Shown here piece after piece: positions 36,605 through 44,600 of a stretch of DNA of 64,000 nucleotides. The first letter of the stretch is position 1, and each line of letters starts with the position of its first letter. This stretch comes from Trichormus sp. NMC-1 (GTDB taxonomy: Bacteria; Cyanobacteriota; Cyanobacteriia; Cyanobacteriales; Nostocaceae). The notes beneath the pieces are model-generated. The model was not told the origin of the DNA. It saw nothing but the letters and a program-made list of their open reading frames with translations, and ran no database searches. Both the position numbers and the translations under genes were made by a program. The stretch covers positions 151,261-215,260 of the forward strand of contig NZ_LZQD01000002.1 in assembly GCF_001858025.1 (NCBI RefSeq), in the 5' to 3' direction.

Positions 36605-37588
36605 ATGACCACAGGTGCAATTAAAGACGGTAAACAACAACTTGTACAAGCATTTCAACAGATTCGTGTTGAAAGAAAAAAATTAGAATCTAAAATAGCC
36701 ACCAAACAAGAAGAAGCAGAAAAGGTAAAAAACCAAGAAATTCTGACAGCAGCTTCTACTTACACAGTTGATAGTATTGTTAAAGGTTTAGCAGATTTAC
36801 AGTTAGAGTTTGGCAGCATAGTCAATGCACTGGCTGAAAAATTAGCTCAAGAAAATGCTAAATTAGATGAACTAAATCAGGCGATAGAAATTGAAACGCA
36901 ACGCCTACAAGAGTTACAGCAAATTAGAATTGTAGCCGATACTCTAGATATTTTCACACAAGAACATCAAGAAAAATTAAAAGTTTTAGAACAAGATACG
37001 GCGAATAAACGAGAAGCATTAGAAAAAGAAGTTGCTTTGAGGCGGAAAGAATGGCAAAAAGAGCAAGCAGAATTTGCAGAAAATCTACAAACTTACAATG
37101 AATTATTAGAGAAAGAACGCCAGCAGGAAGAAGAGGAATTTCAATATAAATTAGAAACAACTCGCAAACTCAACACAGATGCATATGAAGCGAGAAAACG
37201 CAAATTAGAATTGCAAATCCAAGAAAGTACACAACAGAAAGACAAAGACTGGTCGGAACGAGAAAAAATTCTTACCGAACGTCAACCTCTATTGACTGAA
37301 TATCAACAAAAAGTAGCTACATTTCCGACTGAACTGGAAGAAGCAATTAAGAAAGCTAGGGAAGAGGCTATTAAAGACACCAGCCAAAAAGCAAAAGTTG
37401 AAGCTGATTTATTTGAAAAAGAATGGGAATCAACTAAACAGAGTTATGAATTTAAAATTCAATCTCTGGAAGAAACAATTACTAAACAAACTGAGCAAAT
37501 TGAAGGTATTGCTGCTCAATTACAAACTGCACTAAAACAAGCTCAGGATTTGGCAATGAGGGCTTTTGATACTTCTAATGGTAAATAA
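36605..37588 (+). CDS. zicK: Coiled-coil-rich protein, ZicK-like
   Basis: This 327-residue, almost entirely alpha-helical protein is rich in Glu, Lys and Gln with heptad repeats (from about 60 to the end), and has no signal peptide or membrane helix. It is paralogous to the next gene: both share 'LEFGS/LGFGS' near the start of the helix, 'EFQYKLETTRKLN' or a close variant, 'WSEREKILTER/WAEREKAIAER', and 'QLQTALKQAQDLAMRA' at the end. A tandem coiled-coil pair divergent from sphR matches alr4504/alr4505 of Anabaena PCC 7120, named ZicK and ZacK, which form a heteropolymer that maintains filament shape. The identification rests on recalled synteny and composition. A GGGAG ribosome-binding site precedes the ATG. 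Confidence 0.75.
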   Translation: MTTGAIKDGKQQLVQAFQQIRVERKKLESKIATKQEEAEKVKNQEILTAASTYTVDSIVKGLADLQLEFGSIVNALAEKLAQENAKLDELNQAIEIETQRLQELQQIRIVADTLDIFTQEHQEKLKVLEQDTANKREALEKEVALRRKEWQKEQAEFAENLQTYNELLEKERQQEEEEFQYKLETTRKLNTDAYEARKRKLELQIQESTQQKDKDWSEREKILTERQPLLTEYQQKVATFPTELEEAIKKAREEAIKDTSQKAKVEADLFEKEWESTKQSYEFKIQSLEETITKQTEQIEGIAAQLQTALKQAQDLAMRAFDTSNGK

Positions 37589-37650
37589 AGAGTGACTAAA
37601 AGTGGCAGAAACACAAATTATATTGTGTTTTGTTAAAGACTTATAGATAG

Positions 37651-37700
37651 GGCTGACGCGGTGAGTTTTCTTAATAAGTAATTAAGCGAACATGAGATTA
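37651..37700 (+). promoter_or_regulatory. Conserved upstream block of the zacK-like gene
   Basis: The segment CGCGGTGAGTTTTCTTAATA through ATTAAGCGAACATGAGATTA matches the block at 36511-36560 at roughly 35 of 45 positions. It lies 64 bp before the start codon in an otherwise AT-rich 175-bp spacer. Confidence 0.55.
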
Positions 37701-37763
37701 AGTCTATGAAAGAGATTTAATTCTTTTTGATCTAGTGAATTTTGAATTTTGAGGAAGTTTCTA

Positions 37764-38843
37764 ATGGTAGCTAAAAAACCGAACGATAAAAATACTAAAG
37801 CCGAAATTCTTCAAGCTTATGAAGAATTAGCGAAAGAACAAGCAGCGCTGAAATCACAACTGGAACAATCTCCAAAAGTAACTCAATCTGTTCCTCAAGA
37901 AAAACCTAAAACCGAACCTAAAATAGCTATGACTCAAACTACTAGCATTCAACAAAAGATGAATAATACTATTGAAAGCTTGTCCAAAATTCAGCTAGGT
38001 TTTGGTAGTGCTGCTAATGAATTGTCAGAACAGCTAAGTACAAAAGCTTCCAAGTTGGCAGAAATTGGGGAATCTGTGGAAAATGAAATTCAACAATTAG
38101 CCCAACTGCATAACTTAGAGGTATCTGAAAATATTTTAGATACTCTAATTGCGTCTTATGATGATAATGAAAAGGCTTATCATGAAGAGTATAGCCAACG
38201 CTATGAAATCTTATCTCAAGAAATATTAGAACTTAAAAATACTTGGACAAAAGAACAGGAAGAACATCAACGAACAATTAAAGAACGCAATGAAAATCTT
38301 AACAGAACTAGACAAAGGGACGCAGCCGAGTATAAATATAATTTAGAACTCCAGCGTAAACTTTGGAATGATGAATATGAACAACAACAGAAAATTTTAT
38401 CTCAACAATTAGAAGAACTGCAACAAGAAACAGATAAACAGTGGGCTGAACGGGAAAAAGCAATTGCTGAACGAGAAAAACAATTTGAGGAATTAAAAAC
38501 TAAGGTAGAGATATTTCCGAAAGAAAAAGAAGCTGCGATTAAAAAAGCTACGGAAGAAGGGAAAGGTATTGCTAGTTATCAGGCTAAAGTAAAAGCAGAT
38601 TTGTATGGGAAAGAAGTGGAAGGACAAAAGCGTTTTTATGAACAAAGATTGCAATCTTTAGAACTGACAATTACTAATCAGCAAACGCGACTGGAGAACC
38701 TTTCTAGACAACTGGAATCTGCACTCAAACAAGTTCAGGATTTAGCAGTTAAAGCAATTGAAGGAACTGCAAATGTAAATTCCTATCAGGCTATTAAAGA
38801 AATAGCTTTAGAACAAGCAAAAAGTCAAGTTAAAAATAAATAA
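37764..38843 (+). CDS. zacK: Coiled-coil-rich protein, ZacK-like
   Basis: This 359-residue paralogue of the preceding gene has a variable N-terminal extension (about 55 residues, Lys/Glu/Pro-rich) and then the same helical core and C-terminal 'QLESALKQVQDLAVKAIEG' block. If the ZicK/ZacK identification is right, the two proteins polymerise only together, independent of nucleotides. The ATG at 37764 is chosen because GAGGAAG lies 8 bases upstream; an in-frame TTG at 37749 overlaps that site. A clear terminator follows. Both genes probably arose by tandem duplication that included the upstream block. Confidence 0.75.
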   Translation: MVAKKPNDKNTKAEILQAYEELAKEQAALKSQLEQSPKVTQSVPQEKPKTEPKIAMTQTTSIQQKMNNTIESLSKIQLGFGSAANELSEQLSTKASKLAEIGESVENEIQQLAQLHNLEVSENILDTLIASYDDNEKAYHEEYSQRYEILSQEILELKNTWTKEQEEHQRTIKERNENLNRTRQRDAAEYKYNLELQRKLWNDEYEQQQKILSQQLEELQQETDKQWAEREKAIAEREKQFEELKTKVEIFPKEKEAAIKKATEEGKGIASYQAKVKADLYGKEVEGQKRFYEQRLQSLELTITNQQTRLENLSRQLESALKQVQDLAVKAIEGTANVNSYQAIKEIALEQAKSQVKNK

Positions 38844-38859
38844 CTTAATTAATTAAAAA

Positions 38860-38886
38860 AGGGGTTTAGCACTGCGCTTTACCCCT
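38860..38886 (+). terminator. Hairpin after the zacK-like gene
   Basis: AGGGGTTTAGC and GCTTTACCCCT form a stem with a short loop 17 bp after the stop. The downstream T-run is weak (ACTTCTG), while the 5' side is preceded by A-runs, so it may serve the opposite strand equally. Confidence 0.6.
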
Positions 38887-38903
38887 ACTTCTGAATTCTG
38901 CAA

Positions 38904-39020
38904 TTATTCTGTTTTTGGTTTTCCTAATCCTGGAGGTGGTTGTTTTCTTTTTGTTTTCGTGTTTTTGTTTGTCTGGTTTTGGTTGGAATTTTGGTTAGAG
39001 TTGCTGTTTTGGTCAGACAT
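38904..39020 (-). CDS. Short Asn/Gln-rich basic protein, hypothetical
   Basis: A 38-codon frame begins with MSDQNSNSNQNSNQNQ, continues with a Lys/Thr-rich stretch and ends in PPPGLGKPKTE. The composition is very uneven but the frame is clean and ends naturally. No Shine-Dalgarno is seen, although cyanobacteria often lack one. It could be a small expressed protein or chance. It lies between the convergent zacK-like gene and hisA, on the hisA strand. Confidence 0.4.
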   Translation of the reverse strand: MSDQNSNSNQNSNQNQTNKNTKTKRKQPPPGLGKPKTE

Positions 39021-39109
39021 AAAAGTTAACTGTATAATCAGTGATGATTTTAGCTACACCAGGAATTTTAATCATTCCAGAAATTGGTGCAGCTTTACGG
39101 AGAGACTTA

Positions 39110-39883
39110 TTAAGCGAAGTTAGAAAAGTCGAAATTGGGGGGAATATCTTGAAGTCTTCCTGGTCCAATAGCTTTTAATCCTTCTGTGAGAATAATATCG
39201 CCAGTATACAAGGCTTTCCCTACTATCACACCTGTTACACCTTGGGGTTCTAAAGCTAATAAACTTAACAAATCGGTGACAGAACTTACACCACCAGAAG
39301 CAATTACGGGTATGGAAATTGCCGCTGCGAGTTCTCGTAATGCGTCTAAATTGGGGCCTTCTAATGTACCGTCACGGTTGATATCGGTGTAAATTATGGC
39401 TGCTGCACCTAATTCTTGCATTTGTGTGGCTAGTTGGGTGGCTAATACTGCTGAGGTTTCTAACCAACCGCGAGTGGCAACTAAGCCGTTACGGGCATCT
39501 ATACCAATGATAATCTTTTCGGGAAATTCTTGACAAAGTTCTTGGACTAGCTGCGGTTGTTCAACTGCGACAGTTCCGAGAATTGCCCAATTTACACCCA
39601 GATTAAATAATTGTTGCACACTTGAGCGATCGCGCAATCCTCCACCAACTTCAATGGGAATAGAAAGATTATTTCTAATGGCTTCAATTGCGGCTAAGTT
39701 GACGATTTTACCAGCTTTCGCGCCGTCTAAATCAACTAAATGTAATCTGGTTGCGCCTTGGTCTGCCCACATTTTCGCAACTTCAACCGGATTTTCGCTG
39801 AATACTTGCGATCGCTCGTAGTCTCCTTTATATAGTCGCACACAGCGGCCTTCTAGTAAATCAATTGCGGGTATGACTTCCAT
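39110..39883 (-). CDS. hisA: Phosphoribosylformimino-5-aminoimidazole carboxamide ribotide isomerase HisA
   Basis: This 257-residue TIM-barrel enzyme performs the fourth step of histidine biosynthesis. It has the catalytic Asp in '[14 protein letters not shown]', the second catalytic Asp in '[15 protein letters not shown]', and phosphate-binding glycines 'VGGGLRD' and 'ASGGVSS'. The start at 39883 matches the family N-terminus (EVIPAIDLL). An open extension upstream consists of heptamer repeat translation ('ITNYELRI') and is excluded. Confidence 0.95.
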   Translation of the reverse strand: MEVIPAIDLLEGRCVRLYKGDYERSQVFSENPVEVAKMWADQGATRLHLVDLDGAKAGKIVNLAAIEAIRNNLSIPIEVGGGLRDRSSVQQLFNLGVNWAILGTVAVEQPQLVQELCQEFPEKIIIGIDARNGLVATRGWLETSAVLATQLATQMQELGAAAIIYTDINRDGTLEGPNLDALRELAAAISIPVIASGGVSSVTDLLSLLALEPQGVTGVIVGKALYTGDIILTEGLKAIGPGRLQDIPPNFDFSNFA

Positions 39884-39968
39884 AATTCGTAATTCGTAAT
39901 TTGTAATTCGTAACTTGTAATAGTGCCTACGGCAGGCTACCGCCAACGTAATTGGTGATTGAATAATT

Positions 39969-40010
39969 ATTCCCTATTCCCTGTTCCCTATTCCCTGTTC
40001 CCTGTTCCCT
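39969..40010. repeat. Heptameric repeat overlapping the 3' end of the DUF3593 gene
   Basis: Six TTCCCTA/TTCCCTG units begin just beyond the DUF3593 stop and extend into its coding sequence, where they encode the repetitive tail '[11 protein letters not shown]'. Confidence 0.85.
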
Positions 40011-40288
40011 AATTCCTGTACTGCTTGGCGAAAACCTAAGACTAGTAAGATGTTAGCAAGGGTTAAAAAGATTTCTGCGCTACCATGTAACCAGTCTATA
40101 TTGGCTAATTGTTCTCCATAATGGACTTTGGCATAAATGCCTGCGGGAATGGTGACAGCGACAAATACCAATGTACCGTAAAATCCATATAGGGCTAAAC
40201 GTGGCATTTGTGGACTGCGGCTGATAAACCACAAGAAACCCAAATAGGGAAACAGAGAAAGAGCAAATAGGGTTTCTTTTGATATCAT
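39974..40288 (-). CDS. DUF3593 membrane protein with a repeat-derived tail
   Basis: This 104-residue protein has three hydrophobic helices and matches the cyanobacterial/plastid DUF3593 family, function unknown. The last 11 or so residues ([11 protein letters not shown]) are encoded by the heptameric repeat, so the original C-terminus has probably been replaced or extended. The start ATG overlaps the stop of the DUF2499 gene by 4 bp (ATGA), indicating translational coupling. The two families usually sit next to each other in cyanobacteria. Confidence 0.82.
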   Translation of the reverse strand: MISKETLFALSLFPYLGFLWFISRSPQMPRLALYGFYGTLVFVAVTIPAGIYAKVHYGEQLANIDWLHGSAEIFLTLANILLVLGFRQAVQELGNREQGIGNRE

Positions 40289-40620
40289 TGTTCTGATTTG
40301 ATAGATTGTGCTTCAATTGTGTTTGCAGACTTGGTGGAACGCCAAATTAGATAAGCTGCTGCCCACAAGGTAAAATTACCAACTAATGTCATGGTAGCTT
40401 GCAAAGTGACTAACCATTCTAGTGATTCGGAATTGTCGAAATAATGCCAAGTGCAAGCACACATCGCACTAATTAAAGCAGGTAACATGGCAAAAGATAA
40501 TCCCCACCAACTACGATTTTTTGTCAGTTCACCATATATCCAAATTAGCCAAATTGCGGCTATCCACTCAATGACGCTAGAAATATGAATTATCCAGGTA
40601 GGAATCGAAAGTGCGTGCAT
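40285..40620 (-). CDS. Ycf49-like protein (DUF2499)
   Basis: This 111-residue membrane protein has three helices and matches DUF2499, also called Ycf49-like, a family shared by cyanobacteria and plastids with unknown function. Conserved parts include 'LSIPTWIIHISSVIEWIAAIWL', read as two pieces, 'WWGLSFAMLPALISAMCACTWH' likewise, and 'ESLEWLVTLQATMTLVGN'. The ATG at 40620 gives the family N-terminus (HALSIPTW). It is first in a two-gene operon with DUF3593. Confidence 0.85.
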   Translation of the reverse strand: MHALSIPTWIIHISSVIEWIAAIWLIWIYGELTKNRSWWGLSFAMLPALISAMCACTWHYFDNSESLEWLVTLQATMTLVGNFTLWAAAYLIWRSTKSANTIEAQSIKSEQ

Positions 40621-40621
40621 A

Positions 40622-40681
40622 ATTAATTCAAAATACAAAATTCAAAATTCAAAATCTAAAATCCAAAATCTAAAATCTAAA
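40622..40681. repeat. Heptameric repeat (AAAATCT/AAAATTC) in front of csaB
   Basis: Eight or so AAAATCT-type heptamers fill the divergent spacer between the DUF2499 and csaB genes and run up to the csaB start codon, so both promoters must lie in or beyond the repeat. Confidence 0.8.
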
Positions 40682-40690
40682 ATGGGGAAA

Positions 40691-41728
40691 ATGCGAGTTT
40701 TATTGTCTGGGTATTACGGTAAGGGTAATGGTGGTGATGAAGCTTTGTTAGCTACACTTCTGCAAATGCTACCATCTGATGTCACTCCTGTGGTGCTTTC
40801 TGGAAATCCTGAAGAAACTCATCAGCGTTATGGTGTGGAATGTTACAACCGTATGGCGTTTTTACAGGTAATCAAGGCTTTGCGTTCTTGTGATGCTTTT
40901 ATTTGGGGTGGTGGGAGTTTAATTCAAGATGTGACTAGCGTGATTAGCCCTTTTTATTATGGCGGATTGATGGCTTTAGCTCAAGTTATGAATTTGAAAA
41001 CTGTGGCTTGGGGACAGGGTATAGGTCCTCTGTTGCGTCCCCAAACTCGGTTTTTAGCGAAGAGGAATTTTTCAGGTTGTATGAAAGTGAGTGTGCGCGA
41101 TCGCTCTAGTTCTCGTTTATTATCAGATTGGAGTATACCCCATATCCTTGCACCTGACCCGGTTTGGGCGTTAGAGTCGAAGCCAGTACCGGAATTAGCA
41201 GATTTACCAAAACCCAGAATTGCAGTTACTTTAAGAAATCATCCCCAACTGACAGAAACTCGTTTAGTAAATTTAACTCAAGCTTTAGTTAATTTGCAAA
41301 TAGAAACTCAAGCTTTTATTTTATTATTGCCATTTCAAAAAAGCGAAGATTTAGGAATTGCTGAAAAAATTCAAACTCAATTACAAGACGTTAGTAAAAT
41401 TATCTGTTTGGAAGAACCGCAACTTTTAAAAGGCGTGTTTCGTGGTGTAAAAATGTCTATAGGAATGCGTCTACATAGTTTAATTATGGCAGCGAGTGAA
41501 GGTTCTCGTTGTTTTGCATTGAGTTATGACCCAAAAGTAAATCGCTTAATGGAAGATTTAGAAATACCTGGCTGGGATTTAAAGGATTTACCAACTGATA
41601 TAGATTTAATTAGTAAAACTTGGATTGATTATTATAATAAGAGTGAATCTTTGTCATCTGAGAAAATTCAATCTTTGATAGATGGAGCTTTTTTGCATCG
41701 AGATTTGTTAAAGGAAGCGTTAAAATAA
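40691..41728 (+). CDS. csaB: Polysaccharide pyruvyl transferase CsaB
   Basis: This 345-residue enzyme is of the PS_pyruv_trans family. CsaB adds pyruvyl ketal groups to cell-wall polysaccharide, which anchors SLH-domain proteins. The N-terminal RVLLSGYYGKGNGGDEALL motif, 'IWGGGSLIQDVTS' and 'SIGMRLHSLIMAAS' with the catalytic-site Arg and His are all present. The ATG at 40691 is preferred over 40682 because GGGGA lies between them. The SLH-domain porin gene at 30283 is a plausible client class. Confidence 0.9.
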   Translation: MRVLLSGYYGKGNGGDEALLATLLQMLPSDVTPVVLSGNPEETHQRYGVECYNRMAFLQVIKALRSCDAFIWGGGSLIQDVTSVISPFYYGGLMALAQVMNLKTVAWGQGIGPLLRPQTRFLAKRNFSGCMKVSVRDRSSSRLLSDWSIPHILAPDPVWALESKPVPELADLPKPRIAVTLRNHPQLTETRLVNLTQALVNLQIETQAFILLLPFQKSEDLGIAEKIQTQLQDVSKIICLEEPQLLKGVFRGVKMSIGMRLHSLIMAASEGSRCFALSYDPKVNRLMEDLEIPGWDLKDLPTDIDLISKTWIDYYNKSESLSSEKIQSLIDGAFLHRDLLKEALK

Positions 41729-41773
41729 AATTTCAGAATAGGTTAGTAATTTCCTAGTTATGAGGTGATATAG

Positions 41774-42226
41774 ATGTATTATGCTGATATGGCAGTACAC
41801 GGAAAAGATAGACATTTACAGCTTTTAGTGGAAGTTAAAAGTAAACGTGATGCATCTAAAATTTGGGCTGCTAAAATGCGACGCAATATGTATGCTCATG
41901 GTTTACTTCCAGAAGCACCTTTTTTTCTATTAGCACTTCCAGATAAATTTTATTTGTGGAAAGATATAGGCTTATCTACGGATTTGATAGAACCAAATTA
42001 TGAAATTAATCCTGAACCTTTTCTTAAGCCTTATTACCCTAAAGCATATACTCCCAACTATGACATTAGTAGTGAAGGTTTTGAGCTAATAGTTTCTGCT
42101 TGGCTTCATCAAATATTAACAGTACCATCTGTTGATTTACTCCCTCCAAATATGGATTGGTTAGTGAGTTCAGGTGTATTTGATGCTATTCACCACGGCC
42201 ACATAAAATTGGAGGAACTGGTTTAA
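41774..42226 (+). CDS. PD-(D/E)XK nuclease-like protein, hypothetical
   Basis: This 150-residue protein carries an Asp (ADMAVHG) followed by LLVEVKSKRDA, the typical E-x-K strand of the restriction-endonuclease fold, then a helix with 'IWAAKMRRNMYAHG' and 'FFLLALPDKFYLWKD'. Such short proteins occur in cyanobacteria without an assigned role. The start has a good ribosome-binding site (GAGGTGA, 7 bases). Its stop is 5 bp before the PIN-domain gene, so the two are almost certainly co-transcribed and coupled. Confidence 0.65.
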   Translation: MYYADMAVHGKDRHLQLLVEVKSKRDASKIWAAKMRRNMYAHGLLPEAPFFLLALPDKFYLWKDIGLSTDLIEPNYEINPEPFLKPYYPKAYTPNYDISSEGFELIVSAWLHQILTVPSVDLLPPNMDWLVSSGVFDAIHHGHIKLEELV

Positions 42227-42231
42227 TTGTA

Positions 42232-42843
42232 ATGGATGTTTATGTAGAAACGAATTTTGTTTTAGAACTGGCACTGCTTCAGGAACAGCAGGATAGTTGT
42301 CAAAAACTGCTAGACTTGGCAGAAACAGGGCAAATAAATTTGATTTTACCCGCATTCAGCCTTACAGAACCTTATGAAACGCTGATTCGCAGGGAAAAAA
42401 ACCGCCGAAATTTATCACAAGATTTGCATAGAGAGCTTTCTCAGCTTGGACGTTCTCTACCTTACCAACAGCAGGTGGATACTTATCAAGAGATTACTGA
42501 GTTTTTAGTAAATAGCGGGAAAGAAGAAAAGCAAAGATTCCAAATAGTTGTAGAGAAGTTATTAGTGGTTAGCAAAGTTATCCCTTTAACAGTGGAGATA
42601 CTAACCGCAGCTATGGGATATCAGTCTGAGCTTGACTTTACACCCCAAGATGCTATTGTTTACGCTTCGGTTATTGATTATTTGAATAAGTCAACTGAAC
42701 GACGACGTTGCTTTATTAATAGAAACTCTAAAGATTTCGATAATCCAGATATTCAAGAAGCTTTAGATAGATATAATTGTCGAATATTATTTAATTTTGA
42801 TGCTGGATTTGGCTATATTAAAAATCAAATTCAAATTATCTAA
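42232..42843 (+). CDS. PIN-domain protein
   Basis: This 203-residue protein starts with VYVETNFVLELAL, the first acidic strand of a PIN ribonuclease domain with Glu in place of the usual Asp. It has 'SLTEPYETLIRRE' in the middle and a C-terminal 'TPQDAIVYASVIDYL' and 'CFINRNSKDFDNPDI' with the remaining acidic residues. PIN proteins are mostly VapC-like RNases. No antitoxin of the usual size precedes it; the upstream partner is nuclease-like. Codons from 42655 to the end are present again at 45667. Confidence 0.75.
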   Translation: MDVYVETNFVLELALLQEQQDSCQKLLDLAETGQINLILPAFSLTEPYETLIRREKNRRNLSQDLHRELSQLGRSLPYQQQVDTYQEITEFLVNSGKEEKQRFQIVVEKLLVVSKVIPLTVEILTAAMGYQSELDFTPQDAIVYASVIDYLNKSTERRRCFINRNSKDFDNPDIQEALDRYNCRILFNFDAGFGYIKNQIQII

Positions 42844-43217
42844 CTAACTTAAGTTGTGATTACAAAACCTGCAACTTACTTTATAATTTAGATAAAGTTG
42901 ATATCATCCCCAAGGAGACTCATCATGACAGCTATCACCATCAACTTAAACCCTATTATCCAACTTACCGACAACCAATTTTATCAACTCTGCCGAGAAA
43001 ATCCTGAAGTCAAATTTGAACGCAATGCAGATGGAAAATCATTGATAATATCACCAACAGGAGGAGAAACAGGAAAACGTAATTTTGAAATTGGTATTGA
43101 TTTTGGGATTTGGAATCGTCAAACTAAATTAGGAGTTTGTTTCGATTCTTCCACTTGTTTTAAACTTCCCAATGGTGCAAATCGTTCTCCTGATGTTGCT
43201 TGGATCAAAAAAGAGAG
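42655..43217 (+). repeat. 563-bp duplicated segment, source copy
   Basis: This segment spans the last 62 codons of the PIN gene, the spacer and the first 97 codons of the Uma2 gene. The same sequence appears at 45667-46229, 3012 bp downstream in the same orientation, with no difference seen. Edges: T42654 against C45666 and A43218 against T46230. Confidence 0.92.
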
Positions 43218-43503
43218 ATGGGATAAACTTACACCAGAAGAACAAGAAAAGTTTTCACCCATTGCCCCAGATTTTGTTTTAGAATTAATGTCACCCAGTG
43301 ATAGTTTGCAGGAAATGCAAACCAAAATGCAAGAATATATAAATAACGGAGTTAAATTAGGTTGGTTAATTAATCGGAAAATGCGTCAAGTTGAAATTTA
43401 TCGTCTTGGTAAACCAGTGGAAATATTAGACTTTCCCCAAGAATTATCAGGAGAAGATGTTTTACCGGGGTTTATTTTAAATATGGAAATTGTTTGGGGA
43501 TAG
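42925..43503 (+). CDS. Uma2-family (DUF820) PD-(D/E)XK nuclease-fold protein
   Basis: This 192-residue Uma2 protein has 'LTDNQFYQLCRENPEVKFE' at the N-terminus, 'RSPDVAWIKKERWDKL' with the catalytic Asp, 'APDFVLELMSPSDSLQ' with the Glu, and 'LGWLINRKMRQVEIY'. The start at 42925 follows CAAGGAGACTC, a strong ribosome-binding site. It is separated from the PIN gene by 81 bp and may be in the same transcript. A truncated copy is at 45667. Confidence 0.88.
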   Translation: MTAITINLNPIIQLTDNQFYQLCRENPEVKFERNADGKSLIISPTGGETGKRNFEIGIDFGIWNRQTKLGVCFDSSTCFKLPNGANRSPDVAWIKKERWDKLTPEEQEKFSPIAPDFVLELMSPSDSLQEMQTKMQEYINNGVKLGWLINRKMRQVEIYRLGKPVEILDFPQELSGEDVLPGFILNMEIVWG

Positions 43504-43558
43504 GTTGCTGAAATTCAACAACCAAATTATTTTAATCAAACCTAAAAATGTGCTGTTA

Positions 43559-44338
43559 TTATTTACCTGCACTCACAATTCCTGACCATTGCACCTTTTT
43601 CTCTTTTTCTCGACGATATGAAAAGAAATGTTCTGGAGTTTGGTATGTACAATAAGGTGCGATCGCAATTTGTTCTACACTAATTCCTAACTGCTCCAAC
43701 TGCAAAGCATTCACCCGACGCACATCTAAACGCACCTTTCCTGGTTCTGTATCTGGAAATAAAGGCGAATCAGGTAAATTGTGTAAATCATTAATAATCT
43801 TTTGTGGATCATTGTGTGGTATAATCGTGTTTCCAATTTCAGCAGCAACTTCCACTGCAACTTGGTAAACTTCGCCAGCGATAGCAGGCCCCATCGCAAT
43901 TCGCAAATCTTCTAATTTGCTACCTTGGGATTGCATTCTCTGAATGGCTTGGGGAACAATTTTCGCTGCCGTACCCCGCCAACCAGCGTGTAAAGCTGCA
44001 ACCTGTCCGATTTTCACATCCCCAATCAGCACGGGTGTACAATCGGCAGAAGCCACCCAAACAGCTTGTAAAGGTTGCTCACTAATTAAACCATCTGCCA
44101 AAGCTAAGTTATTTTCACCTGTACTTAACTGGATATCAACCTCTTGGGGAGTCAGGACAGTATTGCCATGTACTTGTTGTAAACGATAAACTAAAGCGTC
44201 TGGTTGCAGCACTTTTGTTAACTCATGTGGCGGACGAGGCCAAAACTGCTGCGTAAAGAAACCATGAGGCCAAGATTCTAATAGATTACAAGTCAGGTAA
44301 GGTAGACCTTCCCAATTGTGCCAGTGCCAAGTGTGCAT
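43559..44338 (-). CDS. pgeF: Peptidoglycan editing factor PgeF (YfiH/DUF152 family)
   Basis: This 259-residue protein is of the multicopper-polyphenol-oxidoreductase-like YfiH family, now assigned to removing wrongly incorporated L-Ser from peptidoglycan precursors. It has the metal-site motifs 'ASADCTPVLIGD', AALHAGWRGTAAKIV and 'APYCTYQTPEHFFSYRR'. The family Cys and His ligands are present. It is convergent with the Uma2 gene and divergent from arsM across a 262-bp spacer carrying a long inverted repeat. Confidence 0.9.
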   Translation of the reverse strand: MHTWHWHNWEGLPYLTCNLLESWPHGFFTQQFWPRPPHELTKVLQPDALVYRLQQVHGNTVLTPQEVDIQLSTGENNLALADGLISEQPLQAVWVASADCTPVLIGDVKIGQVAALHAGWRGTAAKIVPQAIQRMQSQGSKLEDLRIAMGPAIAGEVYQVAVEVAAEIGNTIIPHNDPQKIINDLHNLPDSPLFPDTEPGKVRLDVRRVNALQLEQLGISVEQIAIAPYCTYQTPEHFFSYRREKEKKVQWSGIVSAGK

Positions 44339-44374
44339 CTTTAACCAAACCTAAACAAAAAATTTAAAACCGCC

Positions 44375-44485
44375 AATCAATGCTAACGTGAATCCCCAGA
44401 AAAAGTTATTTGGCAACGCCTTTTTCTCGATTAAGTTGGGATTAGGCTTTTCGATTTTGTCCGGTGGGTTGACGTTAGCATTGAT
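44375..44485. repeat. 15-bp inverted repeat (AATCAATGCTAACGT) with 81-bp spacer
   Basis: AATCAATGCTAACGT at 44375-44389 and its perfect complement at 44472-44486 flank the divergent pgeF/arsM control region. Partial matching continues inward on the spacer side (gAAtCCC against GGgTTg). It could be a regulator site, a large stem or a MITE remnant. Confidence 0.6.
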
Positions 44486-44600
44486 TCGCGGGTAATCTTC
44501 ACATCCATTTTAGCTTCAGCTTCGTCTTAGTATTATATAAAGCTTCTTGAAATTACCAAACAGCACACTTTTCTAGTAATATCACCAGAAAATAATTCTC

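Noticed and set aside
39969..40010. CRISPR-like array from regularly spaced repeats
   Set aside because: The 7-bp units are contiguous with no spacers; this is a short tandem repeat.
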